Notes: generated from the letters alone by a model not told the origin. DNA of 62,000 nucleotides from Phoronis australis (GCA_002633005.1 NMRA01000376.1:4410-66409), one strand, 5' to 3'. Counted from the stretch's first letter, positions 11,201-25,074 are shown. A program made the numbers and translations.

Positions 11201-14200
11201 AAACATTTTAAAGCGCCATAGTTCCTAAAAGCGTCCTATCTAGCCTTTACTGTGCAGCACGGTAATATTCTGGCTTACGAATGCCAAATGATGTCGCATG
11301 GATTTCGCGAGCTATTGTTTAACTTGTGAGGTCCATGCGACGGGCGTAAGCGCGTCGCATGGTTATCGCTTATGGGACGTTACCATCGTTTTCCTTTGTT
11401 GCGTCTTTGTTGGATGAAACAATACAGGTCACCGGATACCGTACCTTGGGCGCATATCAGCCGTTTACTGATAATTGCTTACCATTATCTTTATTGTAAG
11501 AAAGAAAAACAAAGTGAGCAATGGATATGCCTATCTGCCGATATCTATGCGGCGAGCTTGCGTCCTAGTTTCCTGTGGTAATCACGTGCGATCACCGTGG
11601 GCAAATAAAATCTCTGTAAGGCCTTCGCTAACCACAAATCACTTCATGGAAATGTAGGCTTCTCCTGTAAGGCTACAGATCAGCTTGTCTGACGAGCGTT
11701 CACGTGTGAACTTTTCAAGGCATGTGAACCCTGTATAAGCCAACTCAAGAAAGGGCATGGTTTAGTGAATATATTTTGAATATCTTGCATTTGTATCATT
11801 TTATGAATTGTATTAGCACTTGTTGATTTTTAAATCCACCTTTAAAATGGTGTTCGTTAATATGGTTTTAACTTGGTTTGTTTTTGTTAACTCTATGACC
11901 TTTGTTTCGTCATTTTCTTTGCTCACAATTGAGCTTAGAAAAATCTCGAAGGTAACTGAAGTTAAAAATTTTCAGGTAAAACCATTTTGCACGAATTTGG
12001 CCACTTACGCTGGGGTTTCTTTGACGAGTACCCTATACCAAAACAGGGCTACAAACGGTTTTATCACTCAACGGCACCAGACGGTAGTGCGGTAATAGAA
12101 CCAGTGAGGTGTTCTAAGAAGGTAGGCCCATGTTATTGTTGTAGTAATATACAGCACACATCATGTGGACGTTCGTTTTGCATTGAAGATACCGCACATG
12201 TTGAACACTGCATGAAATGGGAGTTTGAAATAAAGGGTTAATAGTACTTTCAGAACTTATGATATTCAGTGTAGTGACTGAGATTTGTTAGTGTTTAAAA
12301 GGACAAGAGCTTACATTTAGCTTCATTAGTATTATATTTTAACCACGAATATGGACAAACTCTTTCAAATAGTTTAACTGATGCATTTAGAACTTGCTGT
12401 TTTGTTCCTAGGCTTATGGCGAAATAAAACACGAGGTTACAGGAAATGACTGCAAAATGGATCTGACGACGTCACTTCCGGAAGACGCGTGCAACTTCTT
12501 TCCGCCACGTAACAAGCGTCTGTCGCCTTCTACTGGCTCATTGATGTTCTGGCATTTTATGACTTACGTACGTTCACACTTAGCATATAAAGCAGCTGCA
12601 AGAGATGGGCATAGTAGCGTAGTAAAGCCAGAACATCGTGCGAAACTTGCGAGGTACTTGCAGCGGCGACAATCTTGGTGTACGGGAACGGGACTTACAA
12701 CTCAAATAAAGCTGATTCTAATGCGATTTCCATCGTTTATGACTACCGCAAGTGCAGCTGGCTACTTAAAAAAACGAACAAAAACACACCAAATCAGCAT
12801 TTTTGTCCCCTAATGCCACCGTTCGCATGCGATTACTATGAACTGAGAGACACTGCATCCGACTGACGAAGTCTTCTGGATTGTAGAAATCAGGAAACAG
12901 GTGTGCATAAAAAGTCAGATTTTTAAAAATCACTATTAAATCTCTGAGTGGTACCTGGATTTCCTGCTTGTAAGCTGCAACAGTCAAACAAACGTCAGGA
13001 CTGAACAAAAAGTGGGTGAAGGTTTCTACAACTAGAATTCTTTCAACCAGAGCAGACTCAAAAACCAAGCAAATGCCATTCGTAGCCATCACAATCTGCA
13101 CAAAACTCAAAATAGCCAGCCAATCCAGCAGGCACTAATTTTTAATGAAATTGGGGGAGGCAAATTCACCTGTGACTCAAAAAAACTATTAAATGCCACC
13201 CTCCCATTGCAACTAAATGTCACGGGCAATGTGTACATTTGTTATTTCCTATTCGTAATTTTAGGATTGGCCAACACCAGTAAGCCCTTATTCAGAAGAG
13301 TTGTCTTGAATGGCAAATAGTTTCATTGTTCTTGCCGTTAAGGAAAATATAATACTATCACGGTAGGGCATACCATGATGCCAGTTTTATGAGAGAAAAA
13401 TGCCCAATTCGATTTTCCTTTTGATCCAGCTAAACAAGGAGGAAAGCAGCTTTTAAATAATACCATAAATGCTGATTTTACTGCCCAAAGCACAATTTTA
13501 CATCATATTCCTTAATTTCTTGCACTAACATTCAAAAGTTTTTCATGCTATAAGATACATAACAAATTATCAAATATACTTTAAAAGTTCTTTGTACTGT
13601 GCGTGGATAACTTTTTAAGAGATTTAACTTTCCTTGTCATAAGTAGAGGCAAGAAATCAAATGCTGAAAATTGAAATGGAGCAGTCAGACACACCTTTTA
13701 CATTACGTTGAACCTAAAAACCGCGGTAATCTATAATGTTACCAAGTACGCATTTTGCACTGTACAGTGTAGGTTATGGTCAAATTTAAATTATTTGAAA
13801 TATGCCATCTTCTTTTATCAAATCACCATAGAAATGTCACGCTAAACAACCAACAAAGCATAACCCGAGTGGAAACTCTTGTACAAATTCAACCAACCAC
13901 TGGCGATTTGACGTTTAAGTACAAAGATAAATGTGTAGTCTGTCATCCACGGCGCTGTCCTTGTAAACTACTGATAACACTCTTGTACAAATTGTATCGC
14001 CGAATAAAGATGAGATAAAAGCCATGTTGGAAACAGTAGCTCGCGTCTACATTTAAGAAACACCTAGTGATCAAATAAAACTTATTCATTAACTCTGGAG
14101 TAAAAGCGTACATAAATCACAGCAACTCATACTGTTGTCTGTGAAGCATAAGAATGGTGGACGCTTTTGCGGACTAATAATAAGCTTGTTGATAAAAAGT

Positions 14201-17200
14201 AATTATTCTAATGATCGCCCATATTTATCGACATCTTTAAAGCAAACAAATTTATGCGCCTTTTTGACAGTTCCCTTCATTTCCAAGAATGTATTTGCGA
14301 TATGTCACATTTCTAGCACATGTACCAATACAGTGTAGCTCATTTCCACCGACGTTTTTAGAAGAATTCATATAGGTTGTGCCTGGTTTTGAAAAGGTCG
14401 GTGATTACGATTGAAAGTAACATTGCTACGCAGTGAACAATTCATGGTTGCCCGTACTTGTTTATTATTTCAGACGGCCAATTTCTGCGACAATGATCCA
14501 ACTGACGAAAATAATCTGCACAATTCGGAAGCACCCAACAAACATAATATTCTCTGTGGGGGTCGAAGTCAATGGGAAATAATGCGAGAACATGTTGACT
14601 TCAAAGGTGAGGCAAACTGTATTCTATCTCCAGTTTTCTTTGGTCCAGAAATTTGTAAACTGACAACATGATTCAGCTTAAACGCATTCGGAGTTTCATA
14701 TATATTTCCATGGTCCAAGTTCACACACGATAAAACAAACAAAGCAATGTAATTGATCTAGCGTAGCTTATCCTGTAGGCCTACATATAAAAAATTGCAG
14801 TTAAGCGTGTGCGTTTGACAATACATTCGTTCTTGCTTGGGTGACAAGCTTGAACCTGAGACAAACGAAGCTGTGAAAAACATAATGTAGAGAAAGTGTC
14901 CAATAGTTCAAGCTAAGAATGGCGTGATTCGTGATTGGTTAAACAATGTGTTTCCTAGATAAAAGTAATGTTCCCAGTATTATCCACTGAACAAAATGAC
15001 AAGAGCTCTAGTATGCTTCCAAATTTTAAAAATTGATTGTTCGAATACGGCGTGCAGTGTAGTTAGTGGTGAATGGTCATGGTGGAGGAAAGAAATTTGA
15101 TTTTCAATGTATACGTTTGTGTGGTTTTAGCATAGTGAAAAACAGAACAGTTTCACTTCCTTAACATTCCGTCAGACGAAGGTCCCATTTGAACGGAAAT
15201 TTTTTCTCAAACTAAAGTTATATTTGAAGCCTACATTATAACGTCGTGCGGAAAATGACAAATTGTGTTGAGGGAACGTGGTAAGAACATAATTTCGGTA
15301 TGTGGGAAAAATTGTAGCCCACAAGAAAAGAAACGTAATGAGTAGAGAACTCTTTCGGTATATGAAGGAAAGAGATTGTCTATGCTGGATGCTCTCTGCA
15401 CAAAGCGCCTATAATAGATCCACCCTCTAAACACTCCAAAAATGTCAACATGAGGTAAATATGTGTCTTCCTACGTCACTTAATACACATACCTCCATGG
15501 TCCAGGCATCAGCCAGGGCCATGGTTCCAGTATGTCCATTAGTACCAACAGAAATGTTGGCCACAGCAGTTTCCTCAGGACTGGACACTAACAAAAGTCT
15601 ACGCCTTTTACAACGTTATTGTACATGTTCTTTGCCACAAATTCTGTGTCTGGCAGTTATTTCTTTACATCATTGTACCATTTTGAATTTCAGCTAACAA
15701 CAATCCAGCAATTGATGGTGACTCTGACGTTAACACCACGCCAAATTTCAAAATCGTTCAACGAGGCACACCCCGTGTTGTTCTTGTTTTGGACACTAGC
15801 GGTAGTATGCAGGTAACTAGTCCTCGTTTCACGCGGCTGTTCAGCCACAGCCGGTGCACATAAACACGTACAAAAACTAGTACACGCCACACAGCACAAC
15901 TAATAGTCCTATTTCTGGAATACAGGTAACATGCACATATAAAAAACGTAATGAGGGTCTTATTAATCTCACACTTGTTTAGAAAGACTAATTATTTTCA
16001 AATTTCGTACCATTAGATCCATATTTTGCGACTGTATTTGGTGTCATAAAATTGTTGACGACTGTAATAACCGGGATGTGCGGAATATTATGATTTTTCG
16101 GATATTGATTGACACGTTATGTAATAACAAGCGCTGTCGTTCGTTTATGTTGCTCTAGGTGAACGACAAATTGTTGAAAGCAAACCAAGCAGCGACAGAA
16201 TATCTTCGTAGTGCTGTCGAATCAGGCACCATGGTTGGTATTGTCACTTTCTCCAGTGACGCCATTGTTGCACATCGCATGATTGAGATCGCAGGCGAAT
16301 CGAGTCGTCAGAGTCTGATTGACGCATTACCAGCACGGGCAAATTTCAGCACGGCGATAGGAAAGGCCATTCTCAAGGGAATCGAGGTTGGTACTGAGCT
16401 TTATTCGTTCATTCTGTGTCACGTACCCCATGGATGAGTGTATACAGGATGTCACTGGCCGTTGCTAATAGCTTTCGGTGCGATTATAGACGGAAAACTG
16501 GTTCGAGTTAATCACTTTAGTGACCGTACGTTCGCAAGTGTACTGATGTGAAACGTCCGACGTACTGTCTGCTCTATGCTCCAGCCAGTGCTGCGAAGCC
16601 TTGGCTTGTGATAAACTCCTGAGTCACTTCCAACAACTGTTACACTCGTTTATTCAATCAACCTGCTGTTTCTATATCTGGCTCTCTATTTACTAACGCT
16701 GTAACTGCTGATTCTACACGTGCATCTGAACTGTAACTTTAACATTTAAGTAGTATGGTTAGGCAAAAATAACTGCAAACAACAACATTAGCATTTTCTT
16801 TCGTTAACACCAAGACTCAGAAAGATCAAATGCATGGCAGTCTATATGAAGCCACGTGAATTTAGGTCGACCAAAATATGTAGTAGTAGTAGAAGTAGTA
16901 GAAATACACTTTATTCACGTTAAGACAAAAAAATACAATTAATACAAAATTACGCTTATGGAGACACCGTGACGATTTGAGCAAAATTAACTGCTAAGGT
17001 ATCCCACGGGCAGAAAAGACATATCGGAAATAAGACACGTCTCCATGAAAGATTCAGGATCAGATTAAAAAGAAATTTCTAAAGGATTTTTTATGTAACA
17101 GCATTGTTCGCTGGATCACTTAATATTTTGACAACATTTACCTTTTACGTTCACGGTAATCTCAAACATTAACTTGAAAGCAAAATTTATGATTCTATCG

Positions 17201-20200
17201 ATGGGAATAAGTGTGCAATTTCATTTTTAAGAGTGGTGAACAAGCTGCAACTCCAAAACAGTAAACAACGGTTCATGCGTTATTGCGTGTCAGATCCGCT
17301 ATTAGAAAAAAACAGTTTTCATTTACACACGTGCAGCCTTATTTATTTTCATTTAACACGGGCTGTTTATTAATATTGTAAAAGGTACTGGGTTTGGAAT
17401 CTACTATCGGATTAGGTCTGTCGGCAATTAAAGTTACATATTTGAAAAGAATCAAAAATTAATCTTTTAAATTACTCAGTGATTTCATTCAAACTGTTAA
17501 TTTCACGATGTAGCATATGCTAATTGGCTATTTACCACAAATGTGTCAAAATGTGATGGAAATACAATGGGGCTTCTGTTGTATATGTACGACGCGTACC
17601 AGATTAGACAGAACTTTTTCATGTTTGTCACGAAAAATTTAATGTACAATAATTTGCGTTAACGGATACATATGACCTAAAGTATCCATGAATCCAACTG
17701 CACTGTAATTGCACGGTCCCGGATAGAAAGAAGAAAAATGGGTTGTTACATAACGTTTCAGAAATGCCCGACTGATTCTAGCAATCGTGTTGGAAAATAT
17801 CGCATCCACGGATACATCACAAGTTTATCCAACTGCCTGCCGTCGGAGATGCAGCCCACAACACGGTAGTGAAACTTCAAAGGCACTGGAATGATCAAAT
17901 ACAATTAATGCAGTCGAGAAAAATTTTGAACAGAGCAAGGCACCAACAAATAACATGAGAAACTCCAATGCCTCGAAAACGAGGCTAGAGAACAGCTTGA
18001 CAGAATTTGCAGCATTTTGGGTAAATACGGCGAGATTCAAGTGTCGCTGTGTAACCTGGGACCGTCCTATTAGAATGTATGACAAGTCCTCTATGTCTCA
18101 TATTGCCATGAATTGTGTCATCATGATTCCAAAGACTGCTTACATCTATTCCCTTTTACAGCTTCTCGAAACTCAAGGGGACGCGCGTGGTGGCAAGTTA
18201 TTGCTTCTCAGTGACGGAATTGAACGAATCAAACCGTTTATTGCCGATGTGAAGCCCACTGTTGCGGAGAAGGGTGTCATCGTGGATACGATTCGTTACA
18301 CTGCGTACGCAGACGAACAACTTCTGTCTCTTGCCGCCTCCACCGGAGGAATGTCGTTTTTCACCTCGGATAAGGATGGCGCTACGGGTCTCAACGACGC
18401 CTTGACAAAAACAGTTACAGACCGCCAACAGAAGACCAGCTTTGTGAAGGTAATGTACGAGATAAGTTTCACGATGAACAGTTTGCGAAATCTGAGATTC
18501 CAACACTTTCAAATATACATTCAGGGTAACCCCTACCGAAAAAACTAACCCACAAAATTTTGAATAAAATTATGAATTTCTATTCTTTTTGGAAAGAACA
18601 AAAAATTTATGAAAACTAACTCGTAAACTAACTAAACTTGTCCGTAGATTGAAATCTAAGTCTATCAAATTTGGAAAATAGTCTCATGTAGGATAAAAAT
18701 AAAAATAATGCAAACTGTTCTTTGGGTCACTTGGAGTCTGTTTAAAATAACTCACCAGCTTTGCGAATTAATTGTGAAAGTTTGTTCACGTTGACATCTA
18801 TTGACTACGGTAACTTTTAGGGACATTGTACAATATAGCACTACAGCAAGAGAAATGATATGATAGGACATAATAAAATACAACACAATGAAATAAAGTA
18901 ATGAAAAAAAAGTCTCATTGACAGGGATCACTCCGGAGAAAACCTTTTAAAGTGTTTAAAACCACCAATTTGATATCAAAAACATCAAAAAACAGAAGGG
19001 CCCACCAAACGATCAAGGGTCATATGAAGCGCCAAGGGGTTCTTAAGTGAGCACCTTTCTGCGCGTTGATTTTTTGGATGTAGTCAAGCTTAACTTTTTA
19101 ATAATTCATTTTAATAAGGCATCTTCCGTTGTGTTTAGTGTGAAAAGTCGTCAGATAGTAATGCTCGTTTTCCCGTAACGTTTGTAGTGGTTGTGACAAC
19201 TCGGTAATTGGCCACGCTGTGTTTCTTTCCACTTTCCCGCGGGACATCAGAAAAGCGTGGATATACCACAATTTTGTACAAGAAACTCGCGTGTTAATGG
19301 ATACACAGGCGCTGGGTACGTTTACACGCCACACACATGTCCGTGGGGCTAAGAAGCTTTCGCTTTTCTTCTTATATTCTCGTTTGGCGATGTTGAATTT
19401 ACGGTTGTGATAAGCAGTGTTATACAGGAAGATTTAATGATGGTGACAATGTAGTCATTGGGCAAAACATGGTAAATAGTGGTTTTAATAATAATTCATT
19501 TACTCACTAAAGAGAATATTTTAATTTCCCCTCTGAGGATTAATTATGAAAATAATAACAGGAAGAACTTATATCACTGGAAACGGTCTTAATTCCAATG
19601 TTATGTACAACAAAAACTTGTACGTCTTTTTTCACCTCAAGTGATTTTAGTGCGAATGTTTATAACTGGTGCCGGTCATACACAAGCTGCCTACAGTCGC
19701 AGAATTTATGAGTAACACTGTTACAGATCTTCAGCGATTCTTTCAAACTCAGCGCCCGCTCCAACTACACTGCAAGCATCTTGATAGATTCAGACATTGG
19801 CAGCAACAGCGAGGTCGTGGTCACGTGGTTGACGTCCGAGGTACCTCAATTCAGCGCCAGTCTCTACTCCCCCAGTGGCTCAGCGGCAGCCGTTCGAAAG
19901 TTCGACACATCAAAAATGTTAAGAGTCTCGATAGACGGAAACGCTGATCCAGGAAAATGGCGTTTTGAACTGATCAATCCAAATGAGAAAGAGTACCAGC
20001 TGCAGATATCCGTGACATCACGTGCAAAGTCGTCGTCAACCAAGCCCATCACACTAACGTCTTTCCTCAGCTCGTCCAAAGTTGATTTCAATGGTATGAG
20101 GATTTATGTTTTCACCTCATTTACATGTATACAAATAAAGTACATGGGAAAGCAGTATTACAGTATGTACAATGTAAGTTGTCTTGCTGTAAATACAAGT

Positions 20201-23200
20201 TCAGCGAATTTCGTGACTCGTTCTCCAGCGAATGGTCTGTATCTTCAATAGTTCGCGACTTAGTTTCATGGGTCCCTGCTCAGGTATGTAACGCAATTAT
20301 TACTGTGACAGGTACCTTACTCTCGCTGTGTCCTTTGATATTTGTACTGTAATGTAACTGACATTCCTGTTTTATCTGCATTTAGCCACTGAAGCTTCGA
20401 AGACGAGACTGATCATCTACGCGACGTTGAAGAAAGGCTTCACTCCCGTTGTCTTTGCCAAAGTAACTGCTGTGATTGAGTCTTCTAAGAAGACTTACTC
20501 CCAGCCGCTGTACGACAATGGCTCTGGTATGTGAATATAAGCTGTCATCCACAGATGAGATTATTCATGCTCATTGTGTTTCTGACTGAAAACGATGGCT
20601 TACGTCACAAAATGAAATTGGTCGAAATTGTTACTTCGATACATTTCTCGGCTTTTAAGTATTGTTTCCAAACTTGGTGAACCGAACAGCATAGTACTAT
20701 TTGAATTTTAATGCCGCTTTAAACCATGTTTTGATATCAAATAGGCGACATGTTGCTCTTCCAAAGCAGCGTCATAGTGTTGTTATCCTTTACACATTGC
20801 TGATGTAAATTTGGTTGCATTAAAACGCCTGGAAATCCCTCGATTGCCATATTGCTTCGGTGGTTGAAATCAACCCGCCGTAACAAGCTAACTTTATATG
20901 CTTATTTGCACAAAATACTCAAAAATAGGGACTCAAATGTGCTACCTAACTTTAATTTTCAATACCTGTGTGGATTTGCGCAAACACTGGTTGATCTTTC
21001 TAATGCTACTTATCTTCGTTACTAAGTCAATTTTCAGCTTTGGTGATCACCGAGAGTGAACTTCATGCAATGCCCCTAATTTAAGTCCCTATTTATTTTC
21101 ATTGAATTAAGAGTTAAATTTCAGGTGTATTATATAAGGAGGCCATCATTCAAAATCTCATAATAAACATAAATTGATAGAAAATTCATAACATTTTTGA
21201 GTTAAAGACACTTTTCCTTTACATTCAACAATTTAAAACACAGGATGTTTCGTGAGTCGAAAGATGTCTCTAAAATATAAACTTTAACATTTCTTAACCT
21301 TCAGTCCTGTTTGCGTTTGTTTTATTTTACAATTAATTTAATTTTTTGTTGAAAGTGGATAGGTTTTCGCGGAAACCTTGTTACCTATGGCGGCAGTTGA
21401 AAAGGTATCCATAATACATGAGTCACCTGTCACTCACTACGGCGCCCATTTTAGGTGGTGGTGCACCACAAAAATAACAATTAAACTAAAACATTCATAT
21501 CAAAGTCACTTAAGTTTGAAAATATTTGGAGTTGTGTTGAATGAGCATTATTTGGGCTGACGTTTCGACTGAACAAATATGCGTTCAAATCTGTTTTGTA
21601 ACATTTGTAACTGTAGCGGAAAGAGTATTTTTAACATACACAAACTCGTGGAAGATTTAGGGAAATTAGTCGAGTACCTATTTGAGAATGCTTCATGCAA
21701 CTGGCCACTTGAACTTGGACTAAAGTAATAACGAACACACATCATTTTTAGTCTGGTTCTGTTGTTTTTACAGAAAGCGCGGTTTCATTGCACACTTAAA
21801 ACCACGCTCATTCGATACAATTTTCAGTACGACGTTATAATGTAAATGACTACGTCACACGGAAATGAACGAACTTGTATCGAATGAACATGCTTGAAAT
21901 CATGCACAAGTATCATTGCATTGGTTTTTACGCGCAAAATGTGATGACCCTAAGTAATTGACTTCTCAGAGATCGCCAGTCCTTTGAATTCCCAGAAATG
22001 ATTTCTAACGTTGATATAAAAGAAGAGCACTTATGACGGCACGCAGCCTAATTCAAGGCCTGTCGTTTTTACGTCGGAAATCGACAGCAAGTGTTTTGAA
22101 ACTTTAATAAATATTCAAATGACAATCTGGCTATGATTTAGAATGTAATACCTATAGACACCTAACCCCTGTTACAGAGTAGATTTCCGTTGCAGGCGCC
22201 GACACTTCTAAGGAAGATGGTGTGTATAGCGGTTACTTCATAGATATGGATGGCGATGGAGACTATTCCGTTACGGTTAAAGTTGATGACGATTCGGGAC
22301 AGGCCAAATTGAAGTCTGGCGAAATAACTGGCGCTCAGAATTCAATCAATGTCGGATACTTGGAAGGAAATGAAAGTACGTTTCCCTTTGAATGTCACAA
22401 ATCCTTTGATTGCTCTTTGTGACAACAAGATAGCTTGCATAAAACAAATCCAAGTGGTGGTACGATGACCACGAATGGACTTTTTAGTTTAAGACCACTA
22501 GCATTTATTTTTTGCACTGGTGCTCTTGAAAGTCCATACTCTTGGCTATGATTCCACATAAACCTTTTTCAATTCTTACCTAATACAGAATCTCTCATTG
22601 CATCCACCTGGTCAGATCTCGCCCTTAGCTTCCCGACCTCAAGCGTTTCTCTGATCTTGTTGAGGCTTGTCGCTTTTTAGATGATTCCTGATGGAGCCTC
22701 CCGAGAATGTTTGCTAGCACTGTGTCAAAAAGTTTAGCTTTCAAATTATATTAGTAGTGTGAAAATATGTTCCCTCTTCGTCCGAAGCATTGTAACTAAT
22801 AGTTACTACACTATAAAATGTTCTCTTCAAACGGGAAGTTGTCATTTACATGGGTTGCACGTTTTTGAAACACTTAGTACAGAAAAATGAAGATTACGCA
22901 GAGACATTTAAACAATTTCAAGAAGAATACGTATTACGTGTGTATTCGGCAATCGGTGTTCCAAATTATTTTATTGCTTGTTTTAGCCGAAAAAGTCAAA
23001 GTGGTGTTGCTGCCAATTGGTCAGATTTCTCGAGTTACATCCGGAGGCTTCTTCAAAGTTCAGAACCAGCCGACCGGAAGTGTCGATATGTATGCACCCG
23101 ACGCCATTACTGACTTAGAGGTGCGTGCTAAGTGCGGATATCTAGCACAAAGCAGTTGACGCAGATACCTGTCAGCGTGTCGTTAATATGCCCATTTTGT

Positions 23201-24534
23201 CGTGCTAAACGTTTTTCAATGTGCTTCACGAATTGTCTGACGATTGCATCATCCGTTAGAAAGCAATGCCGTAAGTTAACTATGCAGGAGCGTAGCTACA
23301 ATATGCGACAATACGTACGCGCATCGTAGACAAAATGAAAAACAGACTGTTATATTTGAGTGAAACGGGACGATTTTGTTCGAGCTTTCCATCGAGTCAA
23401 AACGTGTCTCTACATCAAATTTTATGAAACGGTTTGAGCATTCTAGAAAAAATGGCTATCTACGCCCCTGTTATGCTACTGCATAAGACCTTGCAAAAAT
23501 TAGGGTTCCGTCTCGGAGCCACAGGTGCCTCTCGAAAGTTGTGTCGAAGAGGTGGTGTCATAATTGTGGCGACCATGGGAGGGGTTAAACATTTGTGACA
23601 ATAAGCTAATACAGCTTAGGGAACAAAAAATGGTAAAGTCTACACTGGCAAATGGAATCGTCTTTATTCAAGCATGCTGAGTGGCGAAGTAATCAGTTTT
23701 CTTGTACAATGTAAAATTGGTGTGCGAAACGTTATTTTATTTTCTCCAACAGAAAATCCATTGAGATGTAGTCAATCCATTGATCATTGGCTTTTTGAGA
23801 GAAAGTGGCCCCACAACCACGTGTGAATGCTGTTTTTGTATGTAAACTTTCAGATACTTGAAACAAATCATGACTCCTCCACTGTATCCCTCCGCTGGAC
23901 GGCAGTTGGTGACGATTTAGACAAAGGACAAGGTATTGTTTTGGATAATAAACGTGTCGTTCAAAATGTGTCATATAAGACCTATGAAACATTTAGAATA
24001 CACAAATAGGTTTATAGAGAAATTTTTGTGTTAAGTAACATAATTGGCATTTCAGATAGACAGGAAATTTATGCATGTTTTATCATAATTTCAGCCATGA
24101 AGTATGACTTAAGAATGGACTCAAGTGTCACTGAATTGCGAAAACGTTTTGACAAGGCAAGCACTGTACTACAAAAGGATCTGATTGAAGGTGATTTGTC
24201 GAATCCAAAAGCAGCAGGGCAGACGGAAACTTTCGTTGTTAAAGTTGACAAGACAAAAGGCGGTTCTTTTGCGTTTGCTGTACGAGCCGTTGACGACAAA
24301 GATCAACCGGGAAAAGTTTCTAACGTAGTTCCAGTTGCTTTCACCACTGAAGCACCTCAGAGGTATCTTGGGATTGACCGCCCGGCGGCGTTGTCAACTG
24401 GCGCCATTGTAGCAATTGCTGTTGCTACAGCTGTGGTGTTGATTGCGCTGGTTGTGTCTTTAGCCATTTTCGTGGGGAAGAAAAAATCTTCATCAAGAGT
24501 CGACTCTGAAAAGGCTCTGAAAATCCACGATTAG
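8217..24534 (+). CDS. Calcium-activated chloride channel regulator (CLCA) family protein, complete
   Basis: Exons: 8217-8372, 9528-9667, 9969-10120, 11976-12121, 12412-12567, 14474-14606, 15694-15812, 16159-16386, 18162-18449, 19727-20093, 20386-20526, 22196-22375, 22987-23120, 23854-23932, 24095-24534. All junctions are GT-AG and phase-compatible, giving 2859 nt, 952 residues. Known of the family: CLCAs are membrane-associated or secreted metalloproteases that modulate Ca-activated Cl current. Seen: a signal peptide (MVRLLLTICLVLLAPCGA); zinc motif HEFGHLRWGFFDEY in exon 4 (family HExxHxxxGxxDE); Cys-rich exons 4-6; VWA domain in exons 7-9 with a complete MIDAS set (DTSGS, NFSTAIGKA, LLLLSDG); beta/FN3-like region in exons 10-15 (RVTSGGFFKV, ITDLE, SLRWTAVGDDLDKGQ); a C-terminal membrane helix (AIVAIAVATAVVLIALVV) and a short basic tail. 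The ATG lies 2 nt after a good splice acceptor (TTGTTCTTGACAG), so a 5' untranslated exon upstream is likely. Length fits the family (about 900-950). Confidence 0.93.
10198..10545 (+). repeat. CLCA-intron repeat A, copy 1
   Basis: This roughly 345-bp block in intron 3 is matched in the same orientation by 21222-21580 in intron 11. Long shared blocks include CATGAGTCACCTGTCA, ACGGCGCCCATTTTA, GGTGGTGCACCAC, AAACTAAAACATTC and GAAAATATTTGGAGTTGTG. It has no open frame of note and no clear terminal repeats. Confidence 0.75.
10845..11210 (+). repeat. CLCA-intron repeat B, copy 1
   Basis: This block in intron 3 is matched in the same orientation at 19125-19480 in intron 9. Shared stretches include GGCCACGCTGTG-like sequence, CGCGGGACATCAGA, GTCCRTGGGGCTAA and ATGTTGAATT. 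Minus-strand open frames in both copies come from the repeat and are not genes. Confidence 0.7.
16880..16985 (-). repeat. Probable non-LTR retrotransposon 3' tail
   Basis: On the minus strand the sequence ends ..GTCTTAACGTGAATAAAGTGTATTTC followed by a CTACTACT microsatellite. A body with an AATAAA signal running into a short simple-repeat tail is typical of the 3' end of CR1/RTE-like LINEs. No reverse transcriptase frame is present, so this would be a severely 5'-truncated copy within CLCA intron 8. Confidence 0.4.
19125..19480 (+). repeat. CLCA-intron repeat B, copy 2
   Basis: This is the partner of 10845-11210, in intron 9 and in direct orientation. Matching blocks are interrupted by small indels, so the copies are old. 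Confidence 0.7.
20925..21200 (+). repeat. AT-rich dispersed repeat (TTTAGGGA/CCCTATTT family), copy 1
   Basis: The block holds GAGAGTGAACT, CATGCAATGCCCCTAATTTAAG, CCCTATTTATTTTC and CTCATAATAAACATAAA, in the same order as at 29948-30310. Parts recur in both orientations at 56395-56640, and a fragment (GATTTAGGGAA..CATGCAACTGG) lies at 21655-21710. It is intronic in CLCA. Confidence 0.55.
21222..21580 (+). repeat. CLCA-intron repeat A, copy 2
   Basis: This is the partner of 10198-10545, in intron 11 and in direct orientation. Shared terminal-side blocks are TTTAAAACA..AGGATG on the left and GTTTCGACTGAAC on the right. Confidence 0.75.
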
Positions 24535-24962
24535 GAAGAAGTCGAAGTGTCTGGCGTCAGCATGATAGCGGAATTTGAAATAATGTTGTTGATGGAATAG
24601 GCCTAATATGCAGATTGACCTGGTAAAGTGCTGTTCTACTATAAACTATCGCTTGTAAACGCGTATAATTTTTTCCTGCTTTAATTAAGACTCCGAAGAC
24701 TAAAATCAGGTAGGGTCGACACGTTTTAAAAGTAGAATGTAGCAATGGAGTCAAATTAAGAGGATTTTTGTAATTCGCATTTCGTCCACTCTCTGAACGA
24801 CGTGTAAACAAAATTGTCTACTATTTACCAACCTCGTTAGACGGTTTGTCGAGTTCAGAGGATGTACCAGATGGTAAAGTTTAATGGTATTTTAATACTT
24901 ATGGTACACTGGTGTAGAATCGTGTGTTGTAGCGACATGAATTAATAACCAAACAGTGATAT

Positions 24963-24968
24963 AATAAA
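24963..24968 (+). promoter_or_regulatory. Candidate CLCA polyadenylation signal
   Basis: AATAAA lies about 430 bp after the CLCA stop, followed by a T-rich tract. The region 24535-24985 has no other open frame of interest and is read as the 3' untranslated region. Confidence 0.45.
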
Positions 24969-25074
24969 ACTGCTTTTTTGAAAAAAAATTGCAGAAGACG
25001 AAAACGCGTGCGTCCACGCACACGAGAATATTCTTGTTCTGACTGCAGTTCAGGGACATAGAGGGCTCACCATC

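Noticed and set aside
12766-13110. 114-codon minus-strand frame inside CLCA intron 5
   Set aside because: Antisense within an intron, no recognised motif, no splice sites supporting an independent gene.
17955-18161. 5' extension of the open frame containing CLCA exon 9
   Set aside because: Upstream of a clear acceptor (CCCTTTTACAG) at 18161; the extension has no CLCA similarity.
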